A stretch of DNA of 40,322 nt from a virus. The position numbers and the translations under genes were made by a program. Shown piece after piece: positions 1-8,108 of the stretch. Each line of letters opens with the position of its first letter. Position 1 is the stretch's first letter. A model generated the notes under the pieces. It made no database searches. It saw nothing but the letters and a program-made list of their open reading frames with translations, and was not told the origin of the DNA. The stretch is taken from positions 1-40,322 of IMG/VR virus record IMGVR_UViG_3300009180_001960; one strand, written 5' to 3'.

Positions 1-1
1 C

Positions 2-811
2 ATCATGACCGGTGTTTGCCGCAGTGACATTGATATGATGAACGGAGACTTTGGCCCGTTACCTATTAACATGCAAGGGCATGAAGGCTTGGGACGAGTA
101 ATTAAAGTAGGTAAAAATATTGGCATGACACAGGTAGGCGACATCGTGGCTACACGTGGCGAACCTGCTTATGCGGATACCTACAATGTTCGTGCCAACG
201 AATATGTCATTGTTCCAGAAGTACATCCAAAGTATATATTGGAACCTGTTGCTTGTGGAATTAATATTGTCAAACAACCTATTAGAGAAATTGCCGAACG
301 TTCGGGATCAAGCAAAAGATTATTGATACTAGGCAGTGGATTCCTTGCTTGGGTGGCATTTAATACTATTCTTATTCATCATTTAGATTTTGAAATTACA
401 GTAGTAGGTAATAGTAACAAAGAACTTTGGGGAGAAATACTACATCAGGAATATGAAGGTACATTTGATGTAGTCATTGACTTGAGCAGTAAGACGGATG
501 TTTTTGAGAAACCCATTCTAAATAATGAAGCATTGGTAGTGTTTGGTAGTCAAAAGAAAGTTACCACAGACTTTTCTAATCTACTTTGGAAAGCCTGTAC
601 TATGATTTTTCCCAGTCCAAGAACTGATGGTTTTTATCATTGCATGGCTGATGCAGCCTATTGGATTGAACAAGGCGACATCGTTGTTGACAGCTTCTGG
701 ACAAAAGCGTATAATAGAGACACAGAATGGCAACAAGCGTTTGCTGATGGATTAAACCGCCCTGCAGGTTATAGCAGAGGCTACATATATTGGAACAAAG
801 ATGGCAATTGA
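2..811 (+). CDS. Zinc-type medium-chain dehydrogenase/reductase, 5' end missing
   Basis: The frame is open to the left edge, so the gene begins outside the window; the first ATG, at 5, is internal. The visible N-terminus has the GVCRSD motif, whose Cys is the usual catalytic zinc ligand, followed by GHEGLG, whose His-Glu are the next ligands. This is the GroES-like domain of zinc alcohol dehydrogenases. A degenerate Rossmann glycine motif (LILGSGFLA) lies near residue 107. About 269 residues are visible, against roughly 340 in typical members. Family known: NAD(P)-dependent alcohol or polyol oxidation. Inferred: a role in sugar metabolism beside the glycosyltransferase and sugar dehydrogenase downstream. 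The substrate is unknown. Confidence 0.75.
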   Translation: MMTGVCRSDIDMMNGDFGPLPINMQGHEGLGRVIKVGKNIGMTQVGDIVATRGEPAYADTYNVRANEYVIVPEVHPKYILEPVACGINIVKQPIREIAERSGSSKRLLILGSGFLAWVAFNTILIHHLDFEITVVGNSNKELWGEILHQEYEGTFDVVIDLSSKTDVFEKPILNNEALVVFGSQKKVTTDFSNLLWKACTMIFPSPRTDGFYHCMADAAYWIEQGDIVVDSFWTKAYNRDTEWQQAFADGLNRPAGYSRGYIYWNKDGN

Positions 812-1310
812 TACAATGGGCCGAAAGGCAACAACTTATTTTATTGGCACAGAAGTGGAACGTACTGCTATGTACGGAGAACGCACATTGTTTGTAGTAG
901 GTGTTCAACCTGTGGATAAAATTGTTAGTCTACTTAATGAACATAACATTCGTCACGTCTATCTAGGCACTAGTCAAAGTTTTACACCTGCAGACTATGA
1001 CGACTGGAAAGCCTGGGATTATGTGATCATCGAATTGTTAGACGCAGGGTATTGGGTTACACTTGACTTTGGTGTAGAGTATGCTGATACATTCAATGAA
1101 GAAGGCTGGTGTGAATATAATAACTTTATTCCAATGATCAGTGTTAAACTTCCACATATTAAACTTTATAATTACAATGCTACATTAAAGATTGATGACA
1201 CTACTTGGGGTCATAGTAATCCAGGAGTATGGTGTCATAGTTTACACGATCTGATGGATAGGAAAGTATATACGGACTGGAAGGATTATGTTGGAGACGA
1301 GAATGTCTAA
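801..1310 (+). CDS. Conserved-looking phage protein of unknown function
   Basis: This is a 169-aa soluble protein with no domain I recognise. It is rich in aromatic residues (Trp, Tyr) and acidic residues, has alternating hydrophobic stretches (FVVGV, YVIIELLDA), and contains no signal peptide or membrane helix. The start at 801 overlaps the upstream dehydrogenase by 11 nt and has a weak GGA upstream; an alternative ATG lies at 816. The end overlaps the next gene by 8 nt, so it is probably cotranslated with the sugar genes on either side. Confidence 0.6.
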   Translation: MAIDTMGRKATTYFIGTEVERTAMYGERTLFVVGVQPVDKIVSLLNEHNIRHVYLGTSQSFTPADYDDWKAWDYVIIELLDAGYWVTLDFGVEYADTFNEEGWCEYNNFIPMISVKLPHIKLYNYNATLKIDDTTWGHSNPGVWCHSLHDLMDRKVYTDWKDYVGDENV

Positions 1311-2403
1311 AATTTTTCTAGTTGATTTAGAAGCAGTTAGCACTCGCTATACTGGACAGTGGAAAGAACATGTTCCACAATTACTTAAAGAGGCAGGTCA
1401 TGAAGTCATCGTTATATCGGGTCCTAGCGATATTCCTAGCGCCACTACTCCTGGTGCATTTCTTAATTTTGGGGGCACTAATATCTATAAGGCAGACCAA
1501 GTTGCACAGCTTGGAAGACTTTTTTGTTCAGGATCCATCAAGGCTGGCGATCATTTTATCTTTACTGATGCTTGGCATCCAGGTATCATTAACCTAAAAT
1601 ACATGAGCGAACTACTGGGTATTCCAATTGTCACACATGGCTTATGGCATGCTGGTAGTTATGATCCTCAAGACTTTTTAGGACGTTTAGTTGGCAACAA
1701 ACCGTGGGTACGAAGTGCAGAAAAAAGTTTCTTCTCTGCATTTGATCATAATTACTTTGCCACTGACTTTCACATTAAGATGTTTTATAATAATCTATTA
1801 AACGATTATCCCACAGAAAATCCTTGGTACGAAGAGGAACTTGACGACATACTCACAGGCGAGTATCCCAATATTGTACGCACAGGTTGGCCCATGGAAT
1901 ATATGGAGGATACACTTGCCCCATACAAAGGCATGCCAAAAGAAAATCTTATTTTATTCCCACATCGTATTGCTCCAGAAAAACAAGTAGAGATTTTTAG
2001 AGACTTGGCTAAACATTTAAAGCAATATAAATTTGTTGTTTGCCAAGATCAAAATCTAACTAAAGATGAATATCACTCATTGTTGAGTCGTGCCAAACTA
2101 GTGTTCAGTGCTAATTTACAAGAAACACTGGGCATTAGTTGTTATGAGGGTGCAGTGGTAGATGCTGTTCCTATGGTTCCAGATAGACTTAGTTACAGTG
2201 AAATGTATTACGACTTGTTTAAGTATCCCAGCAAGTGGACTGAAAGTTATCAAATGTATGAAGTATATCGACCTGATCTGTGTCGTGCTATTATGACACA
2301 CATGGATTACTATAGTACTCGATTACCACAACTTAAAAAACAGACAGAAGATCTTACCAAGAACTTCTTTAGCGCCAGTGATATGTTAAGGAATATTAAA
2401 TGA
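1303..2403 (+). CDS. GT-B fold glycosyltransferase (GT4-like)
   Basis: A 366-aa predicted glycosyltransferase. The C-terminal half holds the retaining GT4 signature: a nucleotide-binding stretch (LILFPHRIAPEKQ) and then ETLGISCYEG, an E-x7-E motif that contacts the donor sugar nucleotide. The N-terminal half looks like the acceptor Rossmann domain (KIFLVDLE, GHEVIVISG). I chose ATG 1303 over an in-frame ATG at 1288 because GGAG at about 1292 is well spaced for it and it overlaps the upstream stop by 8 nt. The end is coupled by ATGA to the next gene. It may glycosylate modified phage DNA, a virion protein or a host envelope molecule; donor and acceptor are unknown. Confidence 0.72.
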   Translation: MSKIFLVDLEAVSTRYTGQWKEHVPQLLKEAGHEVIVISGPSDIPSATTPGAFLNFGGTNIYKADQVAQLGRLFCSGSIKAGDHFIFTDAWHPGIINLKYMSELLGIPIVTHGLWHAGSYDPQDFLGRLVGNKPWVRSAEKSFFSAFDHNYFATDFHIKMFYNNLLNDYPTENPWYEEELDDILTGEYPNIVRTGWPMEYMEDTLAPYKGMPKENLILFPHRIAPEKQVEIFRDLAKHLKQYKFVVCQDQNLTKDEYHSLLSRAKLVFSANLQETLGISCYEGAVVDAVPMVPDRLSYSEMYYDLFKYPSKWTESYQMYEVYRPDLCRAIMTHMDYYSTRLPQLKKQTEDLTKNFFSASDMLRNIK

Positions 2404-2732
2404 TCAAAATACAAAGTTATGGTCCTGTACCTAGTTGGTATCAAATAGATAATAGTTTTCAGCTGCCAAGTATAACAGGAGCTGTTCAATGGAACGGTGC
2501 TACTAAAAATTTCGAAGTCAGTAACGGTGGTGGATGGATACGTATTGATAATAATGTACAAGTACAGCATAGTGCAGATTTGCAAAAAATTATTGCGTGG
2601 GCAAATATAAAAATGGCCGAAGAAGAAAAAATGCAGAACTTGCGTAGTAAATATCCGGCACTAGACGAAGCATATAATCATTTGGAATTAATCAAGACAT
2701 TAGTTACCGCGGAACCTGAAAAAACTGTTTAA
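2400..2732 (+). CDS. Small fibre-like phage protein
   Basis: A 110-aa protein coupled to the glycosyltransferase by an ATGA overlap. Residues of about 28-50 (GAVQWNGATKNFEV, then GGGWIRID) resemble the short beta-rich modules of T4-like tail-fibre and structural proteins. The C-terminal half looks helical and ends in LRSKYPALDEAYNHLE, which resembles the C-terminus of the gene at 4614 (LVSKYPYIQDAAHSW). The two are therefore probably distant paralogues. A virion-accessory role is inferred from these patterns only. Confidence 0.55.
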   Translation: MIKIQSYGPVPSWYQIDNSFQLPSITGAVQWNGATKNFEVSNGGGWIRIDNNVQVQHSADLQKIIAWANIKMAEEEKMQNLRSKYPALDEAYNHLELIKTLVTAEPEKTV

Positions 2733-2741
2733 GGAATTAAA

Positions 2742-3542
2742 ATGAAAATTGGTATTATAGGACATGGATTTGTTGGCAGAGCTATTGCCAATGCACACAA
2801 TCAAGAAGATTTGTTAATCAACGATCCAAAGTTATTTGAAAGTGCCGACATTGAAGAAATCAAAAATAACACAGACTGGATATATGTTGCAGTACCCACT
2901 CCAATGTCAGACTCTGGGGAAATGGACACTGGCATATTAGACTCTGTATTAGACAGTTTAATTGATTATAAAGGGCTAGTTATTTCTAAATGTACTGCAC
3001 TTCCCAGCTACTACATTGCTGCCAAAAAACATTATAATTTTAGATTGATACATGTACCTGAGTTTTTAACCGCGGCCAACGCCAACAAGGATTATATGTC
3101 TCCTGATATGATTGTCATGGGAGGAGATCTCAGTGACTGTGAATATTACAAAGATGTTGTAGTACAAGCAGATAAAACAAATACCATGGCCACTAAATTC
3201 ATAGTCGCAGATATTGGCACTGCCAGTGCTATGAAATATTATGCCAATAGTTTTTTAGCAACCAAAGTTGTATTCAACAATCAATTTGCGGCTTGGTGTA
3301 CTATGCAGGGCATTAATTGGAATAACTTATCTGCTATTAATAAATTAGATAAGAGATTGGGTAATACACATTGGGATGTTCCTGGACCAGATGGTATGTT
3401 TGGCTATGGCGGATATTGTTTCCCCAAAGATGTCAGTGCGTTAACACACAGTGAACACAACGAATGTTTATCTTTATTGAAACATCAGTTTGAAGTAAAC
3501 AGTGAAATTAGGCAGTCGAAATCGTTGACTAAACCTAAATAA
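2742..3542 (+). CDS. UDP-glucose/GDP-mannose 6-dehydrogenase-like protein, short form
   Basis: A 266-aa nucleotide-sugar dehydrogenase relative. The N-terminal Rossmann motif GIIGHGFVG (residues 4-12) binds NAD. Catalytic-type residues are present: Glu107 in VPEFL, Lys165 in SAMKYYANS and Cys226 in GYGGYCFPKD, which is the family's active-site signature. Full-length Ugd proteins have about 390-450 residues. Here the C-terminal UDP-binding domain is missing, as in other short phage forms. Family reaction: oxidation of a UDP-hexose C6 alcohol to the uronate in two steps. AAGGAATT lies ahead of the ATG. Loss of the third domain makes the real substrate uncertain. Confidence 0.8.
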   Translation: MKIGIIGHGFVGRAIANAHNQEDLLINDPKLFESADIEEIKNNTDWIYVAVPTPMSDSGEMDTGILDSVLDSLIDYKGLVISKCTALPSYYIAAKKHYNFRLIHVPEFLTAANANKDYMSPDMIVMGGDLSDCEYYKDVVVQADKTNTMATKFIVADIGTASAMKYYANSFLATKVVFNNQFAAWCTMQGINWNNLSAINKLDKRLGNTHWDVPGPDGMFGYGGYCFPKDVSALTHSEHNECLSLLKHQFEVNSEIRQSKSLTKPK

Positions 3543-3553
3543 TACTGTATAAT
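3525..3553 (+). promoter_or_regulatory. sigma70-type promoter ahead of folE
   Basis: TTGACT (3525-3530) and TATAAT (3548-3553) are separated by 17 nt. The -35 lies inside the end of the upstream gene. Predicted start is near 3560, giving a leader of about 40 nt with AGGAA ahead of the ATG at 3600. Confidence 0.75.
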
Positions 3554-3599
3554 AATACAATATGGCAACACCCTCTGCCTTAACATAGGAAAAATTATA

Positions 3600-4430
3600 A
3601 TGATATCAACATTTAAAAAAGACGAAACTGTTCATGGAACAGCCTTTACATTTGAAAAAGACGAGATTGCAGACTCTACAGAAATTAAAAACATAATGGC
3701 TGGCGCTGAACAGCAAGGTGATGACGACAAAGGCTATAAAGAAGCATACTTGGGAGATCATCTTCGATTTAAAATGAAACGTGAGAACAAACGTTTTTGG
3801 GCAGGCGATAATATCAGTGAATACGTTACTGAAGAAAATAAAGAGCAACTCATCGACGAAGCCGCAGAGGCATTTGAACTAGTACTGGATCGGTTGCTGA
3901 TTGACAGAGAGAATGATCCAAATAGCAAAGGTACTGCAAGACGACTTGCTAAAATGTACTTTAATGAAATAATGGCAGGTAGATATGAACAAGCACCAGA
4001 CGCAACAGCGTTCCCAAATGATTCGGCGGACCGTTATGAAGGTATGCTTGTTGTACGTAGTGAACTGCGCTCTATGTGCAGTCATCATCACCAACCCGTT
4101 GCTGGCGTGGCTTATATTGGTATTATTGCTGCCAATAAACTTATTGGTTTATCTAAGTATACCCGAATCGCACAGTGGTGTGCAAGACGAGGTACTCTCC
4201 AGGAGGAACTTTGTAACGACATTGCCCGAGAGATTAGTAAAGCTACTGATTCGGAAAACGTAGCAGTGTATATTCAAGCAGTACATGGTTGTTGTGAAAA
4301 TCGTGGCATCATGGCACATAGCAGTTTAACGCAGACAACAGTATTGGCTGGCTCATTTAAAACTGATCCTGGCGCAAAGAAAGAATTCTTTGATAATATT
4401 AAACTACAACAGGAATTTGCACCACGATGA
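3600..4430 (+). CDS. folE: GTP cyclohydrolase I
   Basis: A 276-aa GTP cyclohydrolase I, which converts GTP to 7,8-dihydroneopterin triphosphate, the first step of the folate and 7-deazaguanine (queuosine/PreQ0) routes. The zinc and catalytic residues are visible: Cys160-Ser-His162-His163, and a second Cys in HGCCENRG (231-232). The order SELRSMCSHH, then a KLIGLSKYTRI-type segment, then the cysteine-arginine motif is diagnostic. The protein has about 85 extra N-terminal residues compared with a typical FolE of 190-220 aa, and these look acidic. It has its own sigma70 promoter. With queE about 1 kb downstream, it probably feeds deazaguanine synthesis; queD and queC are not visible here. Confidence 0.93.
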   Translation: MISTFKKDETVHGTAFTFEKDEIADSTEIKNIMAGAEQQGDDDKGYKEAYLGDHLRFKMKRENKRFWAGDNISEYVTEENKEQLIDEAAEAFELVLDRLLIDRENDPNSKGTARRLAKMYFNEIMAGRYEQAPDATAFPNDSADRYEGMLVVRSELRSMCSHHHQPVAGVAYIGIIAANKLIGLSKYTRIAQWCARRGTLQEELCNDIAREISKATDSENVAVYIQAVHGCCENRGIMAHSSLTQTTVLAGSFKTDPGAKKEFFDNIKLQQEFAPR

Positions 4431-4627
4431 AAGATCCTAAAATAGAAAAACTAGTCAAAGAATTACATTCTTCTGTGGCCAGTGTAAATGTAATAATGGA
4501 AAAATTACAAAATCTTAATGTAGATGTTAAAATCTCATACATCGATCCAAAATCTTCTGAACTTAATAATAGTGGAGTTCAAAGTATTAAAGTTTGGCGA
4601 GTAGAAGAACGTAATGACTACCTCTAA
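4427..4627 (+). CDS. Small unknown protein
   Basis: A 66-aa protein coupled to folE by an ATGA overlap. The N-terminal half (residues 5-30) looks like an amphipathic helix and the rest is probably beta. No motif is recognised. The 3' end overlaps the next gene by 14 nt, which supports translation in this compact block. Confidence 0.5.
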   Translation: MKDPKIEKLVKELHSSVASVNVIMEKLQNLNVDVKISYIDPKSSELNNSGVQSIKVWRVEERNDYL

Positions 4628-4991
4628 TTCTGCGCCAGGATACGGAGCTATACCGCCAAACGTGGGTGCCGCACAGGTTCTAACTTCTAATGGTATGAAT
4701 GGTAGTAGTTGGATGAGTCAAGGCATAACAACGGCACAGACTAGTGCTATTCAAATTGGTAATCCTAATCCTGTTATTACATTTAAATTGGATGGTGATA
4801 TCGTTACTAAGGCAGGAACGATTACAGCAGAAGACTGGATATCTGTTATTAAACTTATGAAAAGGTTGATCATGGATATGAGCGAAGATCGGGAATTAGT
4901 ATCTAAATATCCGTATATACAAGATGCGGCGCACTCTTGGTTTATGAATGAACTTAAAGGAAAAGACAATGGCGACAAAGAAGAAACCTAA
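4614..4991 (+). CDS. Small fibre-like phage protein
   Basis: A 125-aa protein. The N-terminus has the fibre-type motif AAQVLTSNGMNGSSW (residues 19-33), common in beta-rich fibre modules of T4-like phages. A helical C-terminal half contains IKLMKRLIMDM and LVSKYPYIQDAAHSW, which resemble the end of the protein encoded at 2400. It is probably a distant paralogue of that protein and perhaps a virion accessory. The start overlaps the preceding gene by 14 nt. Confidence 0.55.
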   Translation: MTTSNSAPGYGAIPPNVGAAQVLTSNGMNGSSWMSQGITTAQTSAIQIGNPNPVITFKLDGDIVTKAGTITAEDWISVIKLMKRLIMDMSEDRELVSKYPYIQDAAHSWFMNELKGKDNGDKEET

Positions 4992-5232
4992 AGAAGACAG
5001 CATTACATTAGAAATGCCCGGAACTATTGGTAGTGCAAAAATAGTATTTGCAGAACCCACAGTGGTTAAAGGTAGTCACTTAACTGTTACTACATACCCC
5101 GATGGTAAGACTACATTGGAATGGGACGACGAAGCATTGCTCAATGATGTTCGTCGAGCACTACTAAAAGCAGAAAGCAATATTCCTGCTACAATAGAAA
5201 CTAAACCGAAACGTGCTAAAAAAGTAAAATAA
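4969..5232 (+). CDS. Small basic-tailed unknown protein
   Basis: An 87-aa protein with lysine-rich ends (MATKKKPK and KPKRAKKVK). The central segment is predicted beta (SITLEMPG, SHLTVTTYPDGKTTLEWDD). I chose ATG 4969 over in-frame ATG 4948 because AAAGGA lies 7-8 nt upstream. It overlaps the previous gene by 23 nt. The charged tails suggest nucleic-acid or protein binding, but no family is recognised. Confidence 0.55.
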   Translation: MATKKKPKEDSITLEMPGTIGSAKIVFAEPTVVKGSHLTVTTYPDGKTTLEWDDEALLNDVRRALLKAESNIPATIETKPKRAKKVK

Positions 5233-5233
5233 A

Positions 5234-5485
5234 ATGCCCGGGGTAAAAAATCAGCAGTTGATATTTCTCAATTTTTGGGAACGTAAACAACTTGAATATT
5301 GGCTAGCTGATAACTTTTCGGATTGCACTATTCGAAATATATATGACACTTGGAGTTCTCCGGAAGAACAAGAGTGGTATGCCATAGAAGGTAATATAAC
5401 ACTTGACATGGAGTGCCTTTTGAAGTTAAAATATGGTAATAGATTAAAAGACTCTAATGCAGGAATAAGACATGGACAAAATTAA
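5234..5485 (+). CDS. Small unknown protein
   Basis: An 83-aa protein starting 1 nt after the preceding stop and overlapping queE by 14 nt. It is rich in Trp and Tyr (FWERKQLEYWLADNF), with a predicted helical N-terminus. No family is recognised. Its position suggests cotranslation with queE. Confidence 0.5.
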   Translation: MPGVKNQQLIFLNFWERKQLEYWLADNFSDCTIRNIYDTWSSPEEQEWYAIEGNITLDMECLLKLKYGNRLKDSNAGIRHGQN

Positions 5486-6332
5486 AGTAAGTGAAATTTT
5501 TTATAGCGCACAAGGTGAAGGTCGTTTTATTGGTGTGCCTAGTGTGTTCTTCCGCACATTCGGATGTAATTTCAAATGTGCAGGCTTTGGTTTGCCTACA
5601 GGAATAAAGACCACTGAACCAGATGATATAGGTGCAAAAGTTCACTTGTATAAATCCTTTATGGATTTGCCACTGGCACAAACAGGCTGTGACAGTTATG
5701 CAAGTTGGCATCCTGCATTTAAACATCTAAGTCCTTACTACAGCATTGATGAGGCTATTGATGAGATGTTAAAACTAACACCTAATCATGCGTGGAAGCA
5801 AGACAATGGCAATGACGTACATCTTGTTATCACAGGTGGTGAACCTTTGCTGGGTTGGCAACAACTATATCCAGACTTGCTCAGTGAAAACAAAATGCGT
5901 GATTTAGAAAATCTTACATTTGAAACTAATGGTACTCAACATTTACACGAAGACTTTAAACGATTCTTAACCAATGACTATCATCTACGTAAAGATCAAA
6001 TTACATTTAGTGTGAGCCCAAAGCTAAGTGCCAGTGGCGAGTCATGGAAGGATGCAATTTGTCCAGAAGTAGTTGTAGAATATCAAACACGTGGTTTTAC
6101 TTATTTGAAGTTTGTTGTAGATAAGTTAGAAGACTTCAAAGAAGTAGATGCAGCCACAGCAGAGTATAGGGAAGCAGGCTTTAAAGGTCCAGTGTTTGTT
6201 ATGCCAGTGGGCGGCACAGATGCCGCTTACTTTGCCAACAGTAAACATATTGCAGATATTGCATTAGAACGAGGCTATAGGTATAGCCCGCGACTACATG
6301 TTGATATTTGGAGTAATGGTTGGGGAAAATAA
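5472..6332 (+). CDS. queE: 7-carboxy-7-deazaguanine synthase-like radical SAM enzyme
   Basis: A 286-aa QueE relative. Family reaction: AdoMet- and Mg-dependent ring contraction of 6-carboxytetrahydropterin to 7-carboxy-7-deazaguanine. The N-terminus has the QueE hallmark (residues 8-27: EIFYSAQGEG, then a VFFRTFGCN segment) and GGEP lies at 122-125. The 4Fe-4S ligands are unusual. Cys32 and Cys36 fit the start of CxxxCxxC, but position 39 is not Cys. The best third ligand is Cys73 in TGCDSYASW, after a 36-residue insertion. AGGAA precedes the ATG. With FolE in the same block this points to PreQ0/queuosine-type metabolism or deazaguanine modification of phage DNA. Confidence 0.85.
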   Translation: MDKIKVSEIFYSAQGEGRFIGVPSVFFRTFGCNFKCAGFGLPTGIKTTEPDDIGAKVHLYKSFMDLPLAQTGCDSYASWHPAFKHLSPYYSIDEAIDEMLKLTPNHAWKQDNGNDVHLVITGGEPLLGWQQLYPDLLSENKMRDLENLTFETNGTQHLHEDFKRFLTNDYHLRKDQITFSVSPKLSASGESWKDAICPEVVVEYQTRGFTYLKFVVDKLEDFKEVDAATAEYREAGFKGPVFVMPVGGTDAAYFANSKHIADIALERGYRYSPRLHVDIWSNGWGK

Positions 6333-6673
6333 TGAAAGCACAAACACCTGCTCGAAGTATTATGTCCAATGGAGACTTTGGCGATAGTAAGGCATATACA
6401 ATTTCCTGCGAATGTCATGACAACAATCACGATGTTCATATGTGGATAGAGATAAATGGAGATGAGGATGTAAAAGATGTTGAAATGATATTCTATGTTA
6501 ATACAACTTCACCTATTTGGAAACAAGGCTTTAATCGTTTTAAAGTCGCTTGGGATGTATTAGTTAATGGTTATCATGAAAGTCAGCACACTTTGCTTTT
6601 GAACAAGCAAGGAGCAATGAATGTTGCCAATACTATTACCAAAGTAGTAAAAGAATTAGAAGGAAAAAAATGA
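6332..6673 (+). CDS. Small unknown phage protein
   Basis: A 113-aa protein beginning at a TAATG junction with queE, with GGGGA upstream; an in-frame ATG at 6320 is inside queE and less likely. It contains SCECHDNNHDVHMWIEI (residues 26-42), which looks metal-binding, and a beta-helix pattern after it. It is not QueD: the CxxxHGH arrangement is absent. It is coupled to metK by ATGA. Confidence 0.6.
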   Translation: MKAQTPARSIMSNGDFGDSKAYTISCECHDNNHDVHMWIEINGDEDVKDVEMIFYVNTTSPIWKQGFNRFKVAWDVLVNGYHESQHTLLLNKQGAMNVANTITKVVKELEGKK

Positions 6674-7764
6674 GTTATTTATTTACAAGTGAAAGCGTGT
6701 CAGAAGGACATCCAGATAAAGTAGCAGATGCTATCAGTGATGCAGTATTAGATCTAGTCATGGCCAAAGAAGATTCAAGTCTTCGATGTGCCTGTGAAAC
6801 ATTAGTCACAACTAATAGAGTAATTGTTGCTGGAGAATACAAAGGAATTCTAAATAAATTAGAAGTAGAAGGTGCTATCCGTAATGTTATTAGAAAAATT
6901 GGTTATGAACAAGCTGGTTTTGATTGGCGTAGTGTAGAAATTACAAACTTGTTGCACGGTCAAAGTGCAGACATTGCACTAGGTACAGATAACTTCGGCG
7001 CAGGTGATCAAGGCTTAATGTTTGGTTATGCTTGTCGAGAAACTGATAATTATATGCCAAATGCAATTTATTGGAGTCATCGAATTGTTGAAGGATTGGC
7101 TACATCACGTAAAAATGGTGACTTAAAATTCTTAGGTCCAGATGCCAAGAGTCAAGTTACATTTGAATATAACGATGACAGTACACCTAAACGTATTTCC
7201 AAAGTAGTTTGCAGTACTCAACACGGTGAAGATGTTAATATTGAAACTGTACGTAATGTTATAGAAGCATTTATTAGAAATATTTTACCAAGAAAGTTTG
7301 TAGACAATGGCACTGAGTTTTTTATTAATCCTACTGGCCGCTTTGTTATCGGCGGCCCTGACGGTGATACTGGTCTTACTGGAAGAAAAATTATCGTTGA
7401 TACCTACGGCGGTTATAGCCCTCATGGTGGTGGTGCTTTCTCAGGGAAAGATCCCACAAAGGTAGATCGTAGTGCTGCCTATTTGACACGTTGGATTGCT
7501 AAAAATATCGTAGCTAGCGGACATGCCGATTGGGCTAATGTACAAATCAGCTATGCTATTGGATTGGCACAACCAATGAGCTTTTACATTGAAAGCAATG
7601 GTGATAGTAGAAAGTTAACAAAGACTATTGAAGATTTAGTAGACTTGACACCAAAAGGTATTATCGAAAGGTTCGAACTATTCCGACCTATTTATAGTAG
7701 TACTACTAACTATGGACACTTTGGTAAAGACTATTTGCCATGGGAAAAAATTGATTTATTTTAA
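6670..7764 (+). CDS. metK: S-adenosylmethionine synthetase
   Basis: A 364-aa methionine adenosyltransferase, near the usual 380-400 aa. It makes AdoMet from ATP and methionine. The signatures are intact: SESVSEGHPDK (residues 7-17, with the catalytic-type His14), GAGDQGLMFGYAC (110-122), IGGPDGDTGLTGRK (227-240), and the phosphate-binding GGGAFSGKDPTKVDRS (253-268). It is coupled by ATGA to the upstream gene. A phage-encoded metK is unusual. Here it plausibly supplies AdoMet to QueE and to the ten radical-SAM enzymes at 22.5-38.3 kb, each of which consumes AdoMet. Confidence 0.96.
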   Translation: MSYLFTSESVSEGHPDKVADAISDAVLDLVMAKEDSSLRCACETLVTTNRVIVAGEYKGILNKLEVEGAIRNVIRKIGYEQAGFDWRSVEITNLLHGQSADIALGTDNFGAGDQGLMFGYACRETDNYMPNAIYWSHRIVEGLATSRKNGDLKFLGPDAKSQVTFEYNDDSTPKRISKVVCSTQHGEDVNIETVRNVIEAFIRNILPRKFVDNGTEFFINPTGRFVIGGPDGDTGLTGRKIIVDTYGGYSPHGGGAFSGKDPTKVDRSAAYLTRWIAKNIVASGHADWANVQISYAIGLAQPMSFYIESNGDSRKLTKTIEDLVDLTPKGIIERFELFRPIYSSTTNYGHFGKDYLPWEKIDLF

Positions 7765-7767
7765 ACT

Positions 7768-8079
7768 ATGCTAAACAAACTAAAAAATTTATTTGGCAAA
7801 AAGCCAGAAGCCACAGGCAAAGAAGGTAGCGAGCCTTGGGTCAATGTAGTTAACACTAATTTTGATGGAGAAAATCCAAATCAAGGCTTTATGGAATTAG
7901 AATGGAATAAACCATTTATTGAGTTTCTACGTAAGCATAATTACACCGGTGCTACAGATGAAGAAGTAGTTGATAAATGGTTTACTGATTTGTGTAAGAA
8001 TATTGGCGGACAAATGGAAGAAGAAGCCAAATTTGTTGCCGATGCTGACAAGTTACCAAAACGTCGAAAGAAGTCTTGA
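7768..8079 (+). CDS. Small unknown phage protein
   Basis: A 103-aa soluble protein starting 3 nt after metK. Basic segments at both ends (KLKNLFGKK, PKRRKKS) flank an acidic middle with a helical pattern (EEVVDKWFTDLCKNIG). No domain is recognised. The stop codon overlaps the -35 of the next promoter. Confidence 0.55.
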   Translation: MLNKLKNLFGKKPEATGKEGSEPWVNVVNTNFDGENPNQGFMELEWNKPFIEFLRKHNYTGATDEEVVDKWFTDLCKNIGGQMEEEAKFVADADKLPKRRKKS

Positions 8080-8103
8080 CTTTAATTGATAATCGTGTAT
8101 AAT
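8076..8103 (+). promoter_or_regulatory. sigma70-type promoter with apparent leaderless start
   Basis: TTGACT (8076-8081) and TATAAT (8098-8103) have a 16-nt spacer. The -35 overlaps the upstream stop TGA (8077-8079). Only 5 nt separate the -10 from the ATG at 8109, so transcription should begin at or within a base or so of the start codon. Confidence 0.72.
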
Positions 8104-8108
8104 AACGT

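Noticed and set aside
6332-6673. QueD (6-carboxytetrahydropterin synthase)
   Set aside because: Size and position beside queE fit, and it has a Cys and several His, but the CxxxHGH zinc and catalytic layout of QueD is missing.
7660-7690. tRNA-like GGTTCGAAC T-loop sequence
   Set aside because: It lies inside metK coding sequence and no acceptor stem or cloverleaf can be formed around it.
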